From CAZGQY01 sp964528035 (GTDB taxonomy: Bacteria; Pseudomonadota; Gammaproteobacteria; Methylococcales; UBA1147): a stretch of DNA of 31,287 nucleotides. The stretch is from positions 1-31,287 of the forward strand of contig CAZGQY010000026.1 in the NCBI GenBank assembly GCA_964528035.1, in the 5' to 3' direction. This document shows, in pieces, positions 21,836 through 30,424 of this stretch. The position numbers and the translations under genes were made by a program. Under the pieces are notes generated by a model. It was not told the origin of the DNA and searched no databases. It worked only from the letters and a program-made list of their open reading frames with translations. The first letter of the stretch is position 1. The number at the start of each line of letters is the position of its first letter.

Positions 21836-24481
21836 ATGTGGAAAAAATTTTTTCGCCTGCTGATACTTTTACTCGTTATCGCCGCCAATTACGCAGTGTG
21901 GACGCAGTTAAACAAACCACGTCATGCGCCAACCTGGGAAAACACCATGATGGGGGTATCTTTTAATCCTCATAGACGCGACCAGGATCCGGAAAAAGGT
22001 CAATACCCGACAGAACAACAAATTGAAGACGATTTACGCCTGTTATCCGGAAAAACCCATGCGGTGCGTATCTACAGTGTTACTCATGGACTGGAGATGG
22101 TACCCGAGCTGGCTGCTCAACACGATATAAACGTGACTGCGGGTGCATGGATCGCCAGAGATGAAACCGCCAACGAAATCGAAATCGAAAACCTGATAGC
22201 GCTGAGTAAAAAACATAACAACATCGTACGCACTATTGTCGGCAACGAAGCAATATTGCGCAAAGACGTTTCAGTCGAACAGATGATCGCTTATCTCAAG
22301 CAAGTCAAAAGCCGCGTTTGGCGACCTGTCAGTACATCAGAACCCTGGCACACATGGATTGAACACCCAGAACTCGCTAAAGAAGTTGATTATATTGCGG
22401 CTCATATTCTGCCCTATTGGGAAGGCATTCCCATTGACCAGGCAGTGGACTATGCCTTCGAACGCTACAATCTGCTTCGTGAAGCCTTTCCGGACAAGCC
22501 CATCGTCATTACCGAGGCAGGTTGGCCTTCTGGTGGGCAACCCTTTAAGCAATCTGAACCGTCGTTGATCAATCAGGCTCAGTTTTTAAGAAATTTTCTT
22601 AATCGCACCCAGCAGGAAAACATCACTTATTACATTGTAGAAGCATTTGACCAACCCTGGAAAATGTCTATGGAAGGCTCGTCGGGCGCATATTGGGGCC
22701 TGTTTGATATCAACAGGAAAGCAAAGTTTCCGATGCGGGACGATGTTTTAGCACTACCAAACTGGAAAGACTGGGCAATAGTTGCCGGCATAGTGGGTGC
22801 GCTACTCATGGCTCTCTTCCTGATCAAGAAGCACCGTTTGCGCCCTCAGGGCAAACTTTTATTCGCCATAGTGGCCAATATCGCTGCCTCCGCTGTCGCA
22901 TGGACAGCCTCGGTGGGAATCCTTCAATATCACACAACCTTAAGCAGTGTAATGTGGGGAGTTCTGCTATTGATGCAAGCATTAGCAATTGTGGTGCTTC
23001 TTGTCGAAACCCTTGAAATTTGCGAAGTTTTATGGCACAGAAAAGGAAAACGCACATTCACCGCACTCAGCCCTCCCGATAATTTCGATTTCCCTAAGGT
23101 TTCATTACACCTACCCATACATAATGAGCCCCCGGAAATGGTTAAGGAAACTTTGTCAGCGCTTGCTCAACTGGACTATCCAAACTTCGAAGTACTGGTA
23201 TTGGACAATAACACAACTGACGATAACATCTGGAAACCCGTTGAAGAATTCTGCACCACCCTGGGTAATAAATTTCGTTTTTTTCATCTGGAAAACTGGC
23301 CGGGATTTAAAGCCGGTGCTCTAAACTACGGACTCACCCAGACTGCTGATGATGCAGAAGTGATTGCAGTCATCGACAGTGACTACATTGTCAGTCCAAA
23401 CTGGCTAAAACAATTGGTACCCTATTTTGAGGATTCTGGCGTAGGTTTTGTACAAGCCCCCCAGGATTACAGGGATAGCAAGGAAAACCTGTTCAAATCA
23501 TTTTGTCATTGGGAATACGCCGGTTTCTTTAAACTGGGCATGGTGCAGCGCAATGAATTCAACGCGATCATACAGCATGGAACCATGACTATGATCAGAA
23601 AAACAGCACTGGAAAAAGTAGGTAAGTGGGGCGAATGGTGCATTTGTGAAGATAGCGAACTCGGCATACGCCTGTATCGACACGGGTATGACTCGGTCTA
23701 TGTTAAAGATTCGTTTGGCCAGGGCGTCACACCCGACAATTTAGCCAGCTACCGGACTCAAAGATTTCGTTGGGTCTACGGTGCGGTGCAAATTATGAAG
23801 GGTCATTGGCGCGCATTTCTACCCGGCAAAAAATCCGGATTAACACCGGCTCAACGATATTATTTCATCGCCGGGTGGGTTCCGTGGTTTTCTGATGCAC
23901 TGGCGTTATTGTTCACCCTTGGCAGCCTTGCGCTTTCGGCGCATATTCTCACTGAACCCTCGCGCGGAGAACTACCGGTCATGGCCTTCGTGCTACCAAC
24001 GATTGGTTTATTCTGTTTTAAGATTTTACGTTCATTCCTGCTGTACCAGGCACGCGTAAAATGCACTCTTGGACAAACTCTGGCTGCGATGATCGCGGGA
24101 CTTGCACTTACACATACCGTGGCAAAAGGCGTATGGATTGGATTGTTTACGTCCGGACGTCCTTTTCTACGCACCCCTAAATGCGAAAAAACCAGCCCTA
24201 TCCTTGCTGGAATCCTAACCATCAGACAGGAAATTATTTTATTGATTCTGCTGGTCGCAGCCGCATATTCGATCGGCTCTTTAGAATATTTCAATAATAC
24301 CACCGGTAAAATATGGACCACAGTTCTACTGGTTCAGGCCATTCCTTATGGTGCAACAGTACTGACATTATTCGTGAATATTGCAGGCAGTTTAGATACA
24401 CAGTCTGTAATGGAACCACAAGCGGATTCTGGAGAAAAAACCATCAAATCCGCAGAAAATCTTGAAAAAATTGTACGTTAA
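21836..24481 (+). CDS. NdvB-type beta-glucan synthase (GH17-GT2)
   Basis: This 881-residue inner-membrane protein joins a periplasmic glycoside hydrolase family 17 domain (about 35-295) to a family 2 glycosyltransferase. The GH17 catalytic residues are E138 in V-G-N-E-A and E227 in I-T-E-A-G-W-P-S. The GT2 domain has D-S-D (514-516), and Q-R-F-R-W at 642-646. Hydrophobic helices lie at the N-terminus, at about 305-405, and at about 675-860. The same architecture occurs in NdvB of Pseudomonas, where GH17 acts as a transglycosylase on beta-1,3-glucan made by GT2. A periplasmic beta-glucan is therefore the likely product. AAGGA lies ten bases before the ATG. The next gene is an OpgC-type acyltransferase, probably modifying the same glucan. 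Confidence 0.88.
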   Translation: MWKKFFRLLILLLVIAANYAVWTQLNKPRHAPTWENTMMGVSFNPHRRDQDPEKGQYPTEQQIEDDLRLLSGKTHAVRIYSVTHGLEMVPELAAQHDINVTAGAWIARDETANEIEIENLIALSKKHNNIVRTIVGNEAILRKDVSVEQMIAYLKQVKSRVWRPVSTSEPWHTWIEHPELAKEVDYIAAHILPYWEGIPIDQAVDYAFERYNLLREAFPDKPIVITEAGWPSGGQPFKQSEPSLINQAQFLRNFLNRTQQENITYYIVEAFDQPWKMSMEGSSGAYWGLFDINRKAKFPMRDDVLALPNWKDWAIVAGIVGALLMALFLIKKHRLRPQGKLLFAIVANIAASAVAWTASVGILQYHTTLSSVMWGVLLLMQALAIVVLLVETLEICEVLWHRKGKRTFTALSPPDNFDFPKVSLHLPIHNEPPEMVKETLSALAQLDYPNFEVLVLDNNTTDDNIWKPVEEFCTTLGNKFRFFHLENWPGFKAGALNYGLTQTADDAEVIAVIDSDYIVSPNWLKQLVPYFEDSGVGFVQAPQDYRDSKENLFKSFCHWEYAGFFKLGMVQRNEFNAIIQHGTMTMIRKTALEKVGKWGEWCICEDSELGIRLYRHGYDSVYVKDSFGQGVTPDNLASYRTQRFRWVYGAVQIMKGHWRAFLPGKKSGLTPAQRYYFIAGWVPWFSDALALLFTLGSLALSAHILTEPSRGELPVMAFVLPTIGLFCFKILRSFLLYQARVKCTLGQTLAAMIAGLALTHTVAKGVWIGLFTSGRPFLRTPKCEKTSPILAGILTIRQEIILLILLVAAAYSIGSLEYFNNTTGKIWTTVLLVQAIPYGATVLTLFVNIAGSLDTQSVMEPQADSGEKTIKSAENLEKIVR

Positions 24482-24536
24482 GTCTGACTAATTTCGACGC
24501 AAGTGAATAATCACCCGATAATGCTTGCATTGTGAA

Positions 24537-25724
24537 ATGAAAGCATTGACTGATTCAACGTTTGCCTATCCAAGCTCCGTTTCGAGCCGGGATTTACGCA
24601 TAGATTTTCTTCGTGGCATGGTCATGATGGTCGTAATCACCGTTCACCTTGAATTTTTTTCTTTGTTCGGGATGTTGGTCTGGGAGCGAATCGGACTGGT
24701 TTCAAGCGCCGAAGGATTCGTCGCTCTTTCAGGCCTGGTACTAGGTATCGTCTATCAGAAAAAGCTGCTTAAAGATGGATTTTGGCCCACCGCCAAAAAA
24801 TTATTAAAACGAGCATTTCTTTTGTATCGGGTAAATATTTTCGTCATACTCAGCATACCCATACTGGGTTTACTACCGTTCATAAACATTTACGAATTAA
24901 GCCATTGGTCTTTAGCAGGCAGTCCGGGCCCGGTCTACCCCTTATACCCACCAGTCTCTACAGGTTGGATCAAATTAGTCTCACAAGCACTGCTACTAAA
25001 AATAGGGCCGCACCAATTTCAGGTTATAGGGCTGTATGTTTTATTTCTTTGCTGCGCACCCTTAGCACTGTATCTAATGCACAAAAAACAAACAGCCGTT
25101 CTGCTGGCATTCAGTTGGGCTCTGTATGTCATCAACCAGATTTTTCATATACAGCTAACAAACGCCAAGTTCGACCTTGCTTTTCCTATACTGAACTGGC
25201 AACTACTATTTATAAATGGCATGGCACTGGGATTTCACCGCGAAAATATCACCCAGATCTACAAGCGAATTAATATATCCATCTTAAATATTGTCATCGG
25301 TTTTGTATGCCTGGCTTTTTTATTTCTGGCTCAGAATATGCCTCACCCAATTTTCTGGCCCTGGCCCAGCCTATCGTATATCGATCCGGAAGATTTTCGC
25401 ACACTCTACAATTATGGTTTTCAAAAAGGAGGTCTGGGATTCGGGCGGATCCTAAACAACATGGCCTTATATATTGCTGCTTATACTCTTTTGAGCCGCT
25501 ATTGGATCATTTTTGAAAAGTCACTGGGGTGGTTATTTATTCCTATCGGACAAGCTTCTTTATACGTATTCATTGTCCATGTGTATTTTGTTCTTCTGGT
25601 CGCCAATACACCACTTGCCGTGTACAACAACTTCTACCTCAACAGTTTGGTTCATGCAATAACAGTACTAGTCATCTGGCTTATGGTAAAGCGGAAGTTT
25701 TTATTTAATTTGATACCTCGTTGA
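24537..25724 (+). CDS. opgC: OpgC-type membrane acyltransferase (glucan succinylation)
   Basis: This polytopic inner-membrane protein has about ten hydrophobic helices. The N-terminal signature R-D-L-R-I-D-F-L-R-G, a conserved His in V-H-L-E-F-F, and A-E-G-F-V-A-L-S-G-L-V-L-G are typical of OpgC, which transfers succinyl groups to osmoregulated periplasmic glucans. I chose the ATG at 24537 (395 residues) because the signature follows soon after it. A TTG at 24525 is possible, and neither has a good ribosome site. It lies 55 bp after the GH17-GT2 gene, so the two very likely form an operon for making and decorating a periplasmic beta-glucan. Confidence 0.78.
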   Translation: MKALTDSTFAYPSSVSSRDLRIDFLRGMVMMVVITVHLEFFSLFGMLVWERIGLVSSAEGFVALSGLVLGIVYQKKLLKDGFWPTAKKLLKRAFLLYRVNIFVILSIPILGLLPFINIYELSHWSLAGSPGPVYPLYPPVSTGWIKLVSQALLLKIGPHQFQVIGLYVLFLCCAPLALYLMHKKQTAVLLAFSWALYVINQIFHIQLTNAKFDLAFPILNWQLLFINGMALGFHRENITQIYKRINISILNIVIGFVCLAFLFLAQNMPHPIFWPWPSLSYIDPEDFRTLYNYGFQKGGLGFGRILNNMALYIAAYTLLSRYWIIFEKSLGWLFIPIGQASLYVFIVHVYFVLLVANTPLAVYNNFYLNSLVHAITVLVIWLMVKRKFLFNLIPR

Positions 25725-25801
25725 AAGCGGCTGATTTCATGTGCTTTGAATATCAGCTTTCACTGGAATATGCAGATAATCAGAAAAAATATATCTGTGC
25801 C

Positions 25802-26227
25802 TTAATCAGACACCACAAAAGGATTAATCAATTCGATACCACACTCTTCGAAATCTCGAATATTCCGAGTTGCGACTGCGCAATTGTTTGTTCGTGCAAT
25901 TGCGGCAATTTGACCGTCTGGAATACCCAGCGGCCGACCAATTTCTTTTCTGTGGCCCATAACATCACCATATACGCGCGCGGCCCGTTCATCGAAACTA
26001 AGAATTCGATGCTTAAACGCCGCCACTAAAAATTGTTCAAATTTCTGCTGGAGCTGACGCCGACGTTTCCCGTCCGGTAACACCTGAAGCCCATAGGAAA
26101 CTTCGGCTATTGAAATGGCTGATAAGTATAGCGCTGAAGAATCCTGACGATTTAACCACCCGATCACTGTTTGAGAGGGTGCCACAGTCATAATTTCTGA
26201 TACGACGTTTGTGTCGACCAGAATCAT
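25802..26227 (-). CDS. vapC: PIN-domain ribonuclease toxin (VapC/FitB type)
   Basis: This 141-residue PIN-domain endoribonuclease is the toxin of a type II toxin-antitoxin pair. The acidic metal-binding residues are at the usual places: D5 in L-V-D-T-N, E42 in I-A-E-V, D104 in I-P-D-G-Q, and D125 in T-R-N-I-R-D-F. The N-terminal V-S-E motif and length resemble FitB. Its ATG overlaps the antitoxin stop by 4 bp (ATGA), giving translational coupling. All catalytic residues are present and there is no frameshift, so it should be active. Confidence 0.92.
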   Translation of the reverse strand: MILVDTNVVSEIMTVAPSQTVIGWLNRQDSSALYLSAISIAEVSYGLQVLPDGKRRRQLQQKFEQFLVAAFKHRILSFDERAARVYGDVMGHRKEIGRPLGIPDGQIAAIARTNNCAVATRNIRDFEECGIELINPFVVSD

Positions 26228-26457
26228 TCCGAGAATTCTATCGGATTATGTGATTTCTGCTTCTGTAACTTTAGATCAACACCATATTTCGGCCCAAATA
26301 TCTGAATGGCCATATCGCCCAATTGATCGGGCGCTGCAACCGCTCTTTTTAAAATCTGACGAACCTCCTCCTCCATGGAGACGCCATGATGGGCCGCGCG
26401 ATCTCGAAGTCGATTCAAGGTCTCCTCATCGAGCTTTCTAACACTTATATTTGCCAA
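26224..26457 (-). CDS. FitA-like ribbon-helix-helix antitoxin
   Basis: This 77-residue antitoxin has an N-terminal ribbon-helix-helix DNA-binding domain (N-I-S-V-R-K-L-D-E-E-T, then helices with G-V-S-M-E-E-E-V-R-Q-I-L) and a C-terminal tail that should wrap the toxin. This M-A-N-I-S-V-R beginning is usual for FitA/Phd-type partners of PIN toxins. The start is TTG (26455-26457), with GAGG eight bases upstream. It overlaps the toxin gene by 4 bp. The RHH domain normally binds its own promoter for autoregulation, but a mobile element now sits 20 bp upstream and separates the gene from its ancestral upstream DNA. Confidence 0.88.
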   Translation of the reverse strand: MANISVRKLDEETLNRLRDRAAHHGVSMEEEVRQILKRAVAAPDQLGDMAIQIFGPKYGVDLKLQKQKSHNPIEFSE

Positions 26458-26477
26458 TTTTTCAACCTCAGTTGCAT

Positions 26478-26638
26478 CTTTAACCGTAACTGCTCACCCC
26501 TCTATGGGTAATCTGTTGCGGAAGACGCCGTAAATACATCCGTATAGGCTTGGATGCGGCTTCCCTGCCGCATACACTTCCTCCACAGATCACCCATAGA
26601 GGGCTGTTTCGGTAAGGGGCAAGTAGTTACCTTTAACC
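26478..26638. mobile_element. Miniature mobile element, copy B, with 8-bp target duplication
   Basis: A 145-bp element (26486-26630) is about 95% identical to copy A. It is flanked by the perfect direct repeat CTTTAACC (26478-26485 and 26631-26638). The terminal inverted repeats are GTAACTGCTCACCCCT and GTAACTACTTGCCCCT (read inward), 13 of 16 identical. The core motif GACGCCGTAAATACATCC starts at 26524, and the hairpin ATGCGGC/GCCGCAT lies at 26554-26573. It is in the same orientation as copy A relative to the downstream minus-strand gene, here the antitoxin. Confidence 0.87.
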
Positions 26639-27288
26639 TAAGGTAATGCTAGCATATGATGGCATTTGTGTCACAGAGGCTCGCATAAAAATGAGGCCTC
26701 GCTCTTCAAAGTTTTGAATTTCAGCCAATCTTACCCAGAAGTAATAGAGTCACCCGTATGGTTTCCAACTGGGTACCTCCAATATTGTCCAGACAACACA
26801 ACTCCAAAATATCCGTATAAGTTGATCTTACCCCTTATAAAGAATCCATTGATGGGATCTGCCAATCAACCTTTCGCCCGCAACGTGCAATTCGAATCCA
26901 CTTACCGGAGTTGGGCCGAACAGAACTAGTACTCCGTCACACTTGTATTGACGGGTATATCAGCCGATAAGCAGCCATCTGCGTTGTTGCACTCGCTTGA
27001 CACGTGCGACTAGTCCTGCGCTCGTGCGCCTAGCAGCTGACCACTTCTCGACATAACCTACCCCCCCAACACAACTGTGATGGTGTACTAGTGCACAATC
27101 GACACGGGGATGGTCTGGGACTACTAAAACCTGATCCACAGGTAATCAGCCGTAAGCTTTTCGCCCAAAGCAATCCCAACCAGAACAATGTGATCAGGGT
27201 TACGGTGTAGCCAACAAACCAGAAACTGCGCAATGTATTTGATCCCTTGGGCAAGAGACCGGGGAGAATATTATTCTTTAGATTGAGA
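26639..27288. other. 650-bp intergenic region, no supported gene
   Basis: I see no gene here. A 74-codon minus-strand frame at 27030-27254 starts with TTG. It has one plausible hydrophobic helix (about residues 11-28) but ends in a Cys/Ser/Pro-rich stretch, so it could be a decayed fragment of a membrane protein. No RNA gene or terminator is evident. Confidence 0.4.
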
Positions 27289-27320
27289 CTATAGGGGTCA
27301 GTTGCTATAGGGGTCAGGTC
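27289..27320. repeat. Tandem GGGGTCAG repeat, remnant of REP-type element
   Basis: CTATAGGGGTCAG occurs at 27289-27301 and again at 27305-27317, a 13-base perfect direct repeat with a 16-base period. The second copy continues into GTC. The same motif is found at 6489-6550. No inverted partner is present here. Confidence 0.5.
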
Positions 27321-27395
27321 TTTCTATATTGCGCACCTTTTTTTCTCCTCACAAATTGTTAGACTGTTTCTCTGGAATAGAACCACTGAAAAAAC

Positions 27396-27423
27396 TTGAT
27401 ACAACTCACTCTATTGTTAAAAT
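27396..27423 (+). promoter_or_regulatory. Predicted promoter of gloA
   Basis: TTGATA (27396-27401), a 16-bp spacer and TAAAAT (27418-27423) preceded by TGT form an extended -10 promoter. A second TGTTA(A/G)AATCAAAC unit follows 16 bp later (27415-27428 and 27431-27444, 13 of 14 identical), so there may be a tandem promoter or a repeated operator. Confidence 0.5.
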
Positions 27424-27505
27424 CAAACTCTGTTAGAATCAAACCTCGGTCAAAGTCTCATCCGAACAATTACAACATTACCCTAAACCCTGTGGAGCAA
27501 ATACA

Positions 27506-27886
27506 GTGCGCTTACTTCATACCATGATCCGTGTTGGAAACCTGCAAAATTCAAAACAGTTTTATTCTAAAATTCTGGGTATGCAAGTATTGCGTGAAAA
27601 AGACTACCCTGAGGGCCGATTCACTCTGGCATTCATGGGTTATGGAGATGAAGAAAACAATACGGTGATAGAACTCACCCACAATTGGGATACAAGTGAG
27701 TACGAACACGGTAATGCATTTGGGCATTTAGCCATACAAGTCGATGACGTATACCAGGCAGTTGATCGAATTCGTGACCAGGGATGCGCAATATTAAGGG
27801 AAGCCGGGCCAATGAAACATGGAACTACGGTAATCGCATTTGTTGAGGATCCGGATGGCTATAAAATAGAATTATTGGCAAAATAA
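27506..27886 (+). CDS. gloA: Glyoxalase I (lactoylglutathione lyase)
   Basis: This enzyme converts the hemithioacetal of methylglyoxal and glutathione to S-lactoylglutathione in the cytoplasm. The 126-residue protein keeps all four metal ligands at E. coli GloA positions: H5, E56, H74 and E122. The lack of the insertions seen in Zn-type enzymes suggests the Ni/Co-dependent class. The start is GTG (27506), with GGAG about ten bases upstream. It is monocistronic, with its own predicted promoter about 80 bp before the start. Confidence 0.95.
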   Translation: MRLLHTMIRVGNLQNSKQFYSKILGMQVLREKDYPEGRFTLAFMGYGDEENNTVIELTHNWDTSEYEHGNAFGHLAIQVDDVYQAVDRIRDQGCAILREAGPMKHGTTVIAFVEDPDGYKIELLAK

Positions 27887-27932
27887 ACGGCCCCGAGCGC
27901 CATTCAGAAAGCAGCCCGATAACAACTCTGAA

Positions 27933-28226
27933 TCAGCCACCACCCCGATGAAAACTGCGATCAAATTTGCGTATAAATTGCTCGATTTGAGAATTTGTGT
28001 GGTCAGTAAACTGCAACTGTAGTTGCATCATTGGCAAACTTAAACTTCCTAAACATCGATCCTTCATTACAACATATTCGATTTCAAGCGTTCGTCCCAT
28101 TTCGTTTAGGATGATTCGATCATGATCAATACTGTAGTCTGTATCTGCGAATGCCAGTGACATTATTCGAAACAAATCATTTCGACTGATTGCCATTTCT
28201 CTGCTGATTGTTTTTGGATTAGCCAA
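27933..28226 (-). CDS. Small protein of unknown function
   Basis: I do not recognise this 97-residue protein. It begins at TTG (28226) with AGGATGG just upstream; an ATG twelve codons in (M-A-I-S-R-N-D-L-F-R-I-M) is an alternative. The sequence alternates strands and short helices (I-I-L-N-E-M-G-R-T-L-E-I-E-Y, then L-Q-L-Q-F-T-D-H) and ends in a basic R-K-F-D-R-S-F-H-R-G-G-G. Balanced composition and a plausible ribosome site suggest a real gene. It is convergent with gloA and divergent from prlC. Confidence 0.6.
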   Translation of the reverse strand: MANPKTISREMAISRNDLFRIMSLAFADTDYSIDHDRIILNEMGRTLEIEYVVMKDRCLGSLSLPMMQLQLQFTDHTNSQIEQFIRKFDRSFHRGGG

Positions 28227-28378
28227 TATCCATCCTATATACCGCTATTTAAATTCGCTAAAATCATGGATTCCTAGCAAATGACCCCGCCCGATGTATC
28301 AAAGCCAAATATACTAAATAAATACGCTTTACTTTACTAACCTTTAGGTTAAAAATACGTTTCATCCTGGACAAGCCA

Positions 28379-30424
28379 ATGAATATGACAAACCCACTTC
28401 TAGAAAAATCCACCCTACCGCAATTTTCTAAAATTCAACCAAATCATGTCGAAACAGCGATTACTCAGTTGCTCGCTAAAAACATCGCATCAATCACAGA
28501 CCTGTTATCACAAAGCCAGCCATTTACCTGGGATAACCTGGTTGAACCGATTGAAGCCCTGGACGACCGATTGAACAAAGCGTGGTCACCTGTCAGCCAT
28601 ATGAATTCAGTGGTAGACAGTGACGAACTGCGACTGGCATACAACGCCTGTCTACCTAAATTAAGCAAGTATTCCACCCAAATCGGCCAAAATGTTGACC
28701 TCTATAATGCTTACCTCAGTGTCGCCGACAACGAAACATTTGCATCGCTGGATACCGCTCAAAAAAAAATCATAAGCAATGCACTCCGGGATTTTAAGCT
28801 TTCCGGCGTAGCATTAGACGCAGAACAAAAACAGCGTTATAAGGATATCGCCCAACAACTTTCAAAGCTATCCAGTCAATTTGCAGAGAATGTGCTCGAC
28901 GCAACCCAGGCATGGAGTAAACACATTACCCAGGAAGCCGAACTTGCAGGCCTACCCGAAACGGCTCTTTCACTGGCCCAACAAACCGCACAAGCCAAGC
29001 AACTCGAGGGCTGGTTATTGAACCTGGAGTTCCCATCCTATATGGCGGTTATGACATTCGCTGATAATGCCGAGTTAAGACGCGAAGTCTATGAAGCCTT
29101 TGCAACCCGCGCTTCTGAATGCGGACCACACGCCGGACAATGGGATAATTCCCAGAACATGGAGGAAATCTTAGCTCTACGCCATGAAAAATCGGAAATC
29201 CTCGGATTTAAAAATTACGCGGAATTATCACTGGCAACGAAAATGGCCGAATCGCCGCAACAAGTTATAGAATTTCTTGAAAATCTTGCCGAACAATCGC
29301 TGTCGGTTGCACGTAAAGACCTGGAAGAATTAAAAACCTTCGCAAAAAAAGAATACTCCATCGATAATTTGCAAACCTGGGATATCCCTTATTATTCGGA
29401 AAAAATGCGACAACATTCATACGCACTTTCACAGGAAGAAGTGAAAGCCTATTTTCCTGCTACTCGTGTCATCCCGGGGCTATTCGCAGTGGTAAACAAG
29501 CTTTACGGCCTGCAAATTAGCGAGAAATCCGCCATTGATTGCTGGCACCCTGACGTACATTTTTATGAAATCCGCGACAGAAACGATCAAATTCGTGGCA
29601 GTTTTTACCTCGACCTTTACGCACGTCCGAAAAAACGAGGCGGTGCCTGGATGGATGAGTGCGTGACCCGAAAATATGATCAGAAAAATACCCAAAATCC
29701 GGTTGCCTATCTAGTCTGTAACTTCACACCGGCAATCGGCAATGATCCATCATTATTAACTCATGACGAAGTTAACACGCTGTTTCACGAGTTCGGCCAT
29801 GGGCTACATCATATGTTAACCCAGGTCGACCATTTAGGTGTCGCCGGTATCCACGGCGTGGAATGGGATGCAGTCGAATTACCCAGCCAGTTTATGGAAA
29901 ACTGGTGTTGGGAACGAGAGGTCATCGACCTGATATCCGGTCATTACCAAAGCGGTGCGAAACTGCCTGAAGAATTATTCCAAAAGATGCACGCTGCGAA
30001 AAATTTTCAATCCGGCATGCAAATGGTTCGACAGCTGGAATTTTCCTTATTCGATTTTCTAATCCACCAGCGATACAACCCAGATAATGGTGCCTGTATT
30101 AAGCAAACTCTGGATGAAGTAAGGCAACAGGTTGCGGTGGTCATACCGCCTCAATTCAATCGCTTTCCTAATAGCTTTTCACACATATTCGCCGGTGGTT
30201 ACGGCGCGGGCTATTACAGCTATAAATGGGCTGAAGTCCTTTCAGCCGATGCCTTTTCATTATTCGAGGAACAAGGAATATTCGATACCGATACAGGAAA
30301 CGCTTTTCTTCATAATATTCTCGAAAAAGGCGGCAGCCAGGATGCAATGGAATTATTTGTTGCGTTTCGCGGTCGCAAACCTAAAATCGAGGCATTATTG
30401 CGACACAGCGGAATCGCTGCATGA
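28379..30424 (+). CDS. prlC: Oligopeptidase A (M3 family)
   Basis: This cytoplasmic zinc metallopeptidase degrades short peptides, including cleaved signal peptides. The 681-residue protein matches the length of E. coli OpdA/PrlC (680). The zinc motif H-E-F-G-H is at 470-474, with the further ligand in the following G-V-E-W-D-A-V-E-L-P-S-Q-F region. The conserved G-G-Y-G-A-G-Y-Y-S-Y-K-W segment near the C-terminus is present. The start may be the third codon (28385), since E. coli OpdA begins M-T-N-P-L-L. The stop overlaps the ubiD ATG by 4 bp. Confidence 0.96.
   Translation: MNMTNPLLEKSTLPQFSKIQPNHVETAITQLLAKNIASITDLLSQSQPFTWDNLVEPIEALDDRLNKAWSPVSHMNSVVDSDELRLAYNACLPKLSKYSTQIGQNVDLYNAYLSVADNETFASLDTAQKKIISNALRDFKLSGVALDAEQKQRYKDIAQQLSKLSSQFAENVLDATQAWSKHITQEAELAGLPETALSLAQQTAQAKQLEGWLLNLEFPSYMAVMTFADNAELRREVYEAFATRASECGPHAGQWDNSQNMEEILALRHEKSEILGFKNYAELSLATKMAESPQQVIEFLENLAEQSLSVARKDLEELKTFAKKEYSIDNLQTWDIPYYSEKMRQHSYALSQEEVKAYFPATRVIPGLFAVVNKLYGLQISEKSAIDCWHPDVHFYEIRDRNDQIRGSFYLDLYARPKKRGGAWMDECVTRKYDQKNTQNPVAYLVCNFTPAIGNDPSLLTHDEVNTLFHEFGHGLHHMLTQVDHLGVAGIHGVEWDAVELPSQFMENWCWEREVIDLISGHYQSGAKLPEELFQKMHAAKNFQSGMQMVRQLEFSLFDFLIHQRYNPDNGACIKQTLDEVRQQVAVVIPPQFNRFPNSFSHIFAGGYGAGYYSYKWAEVLSADAFSLFEEQGIFDTDTGNAFLHNILEKGGSQDAMELFVAFRGRKPKIEALLRHSGIAA

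Noticed and set aside
27030..27254. 74-codon minus-strand frame with one hydrophobic helix
   Set aside because: TTG start, no ribosome site and a degenerate Cys/Ser/Pro tail. At most it is a decayed fragment; mentioned only in the intergenic entry.
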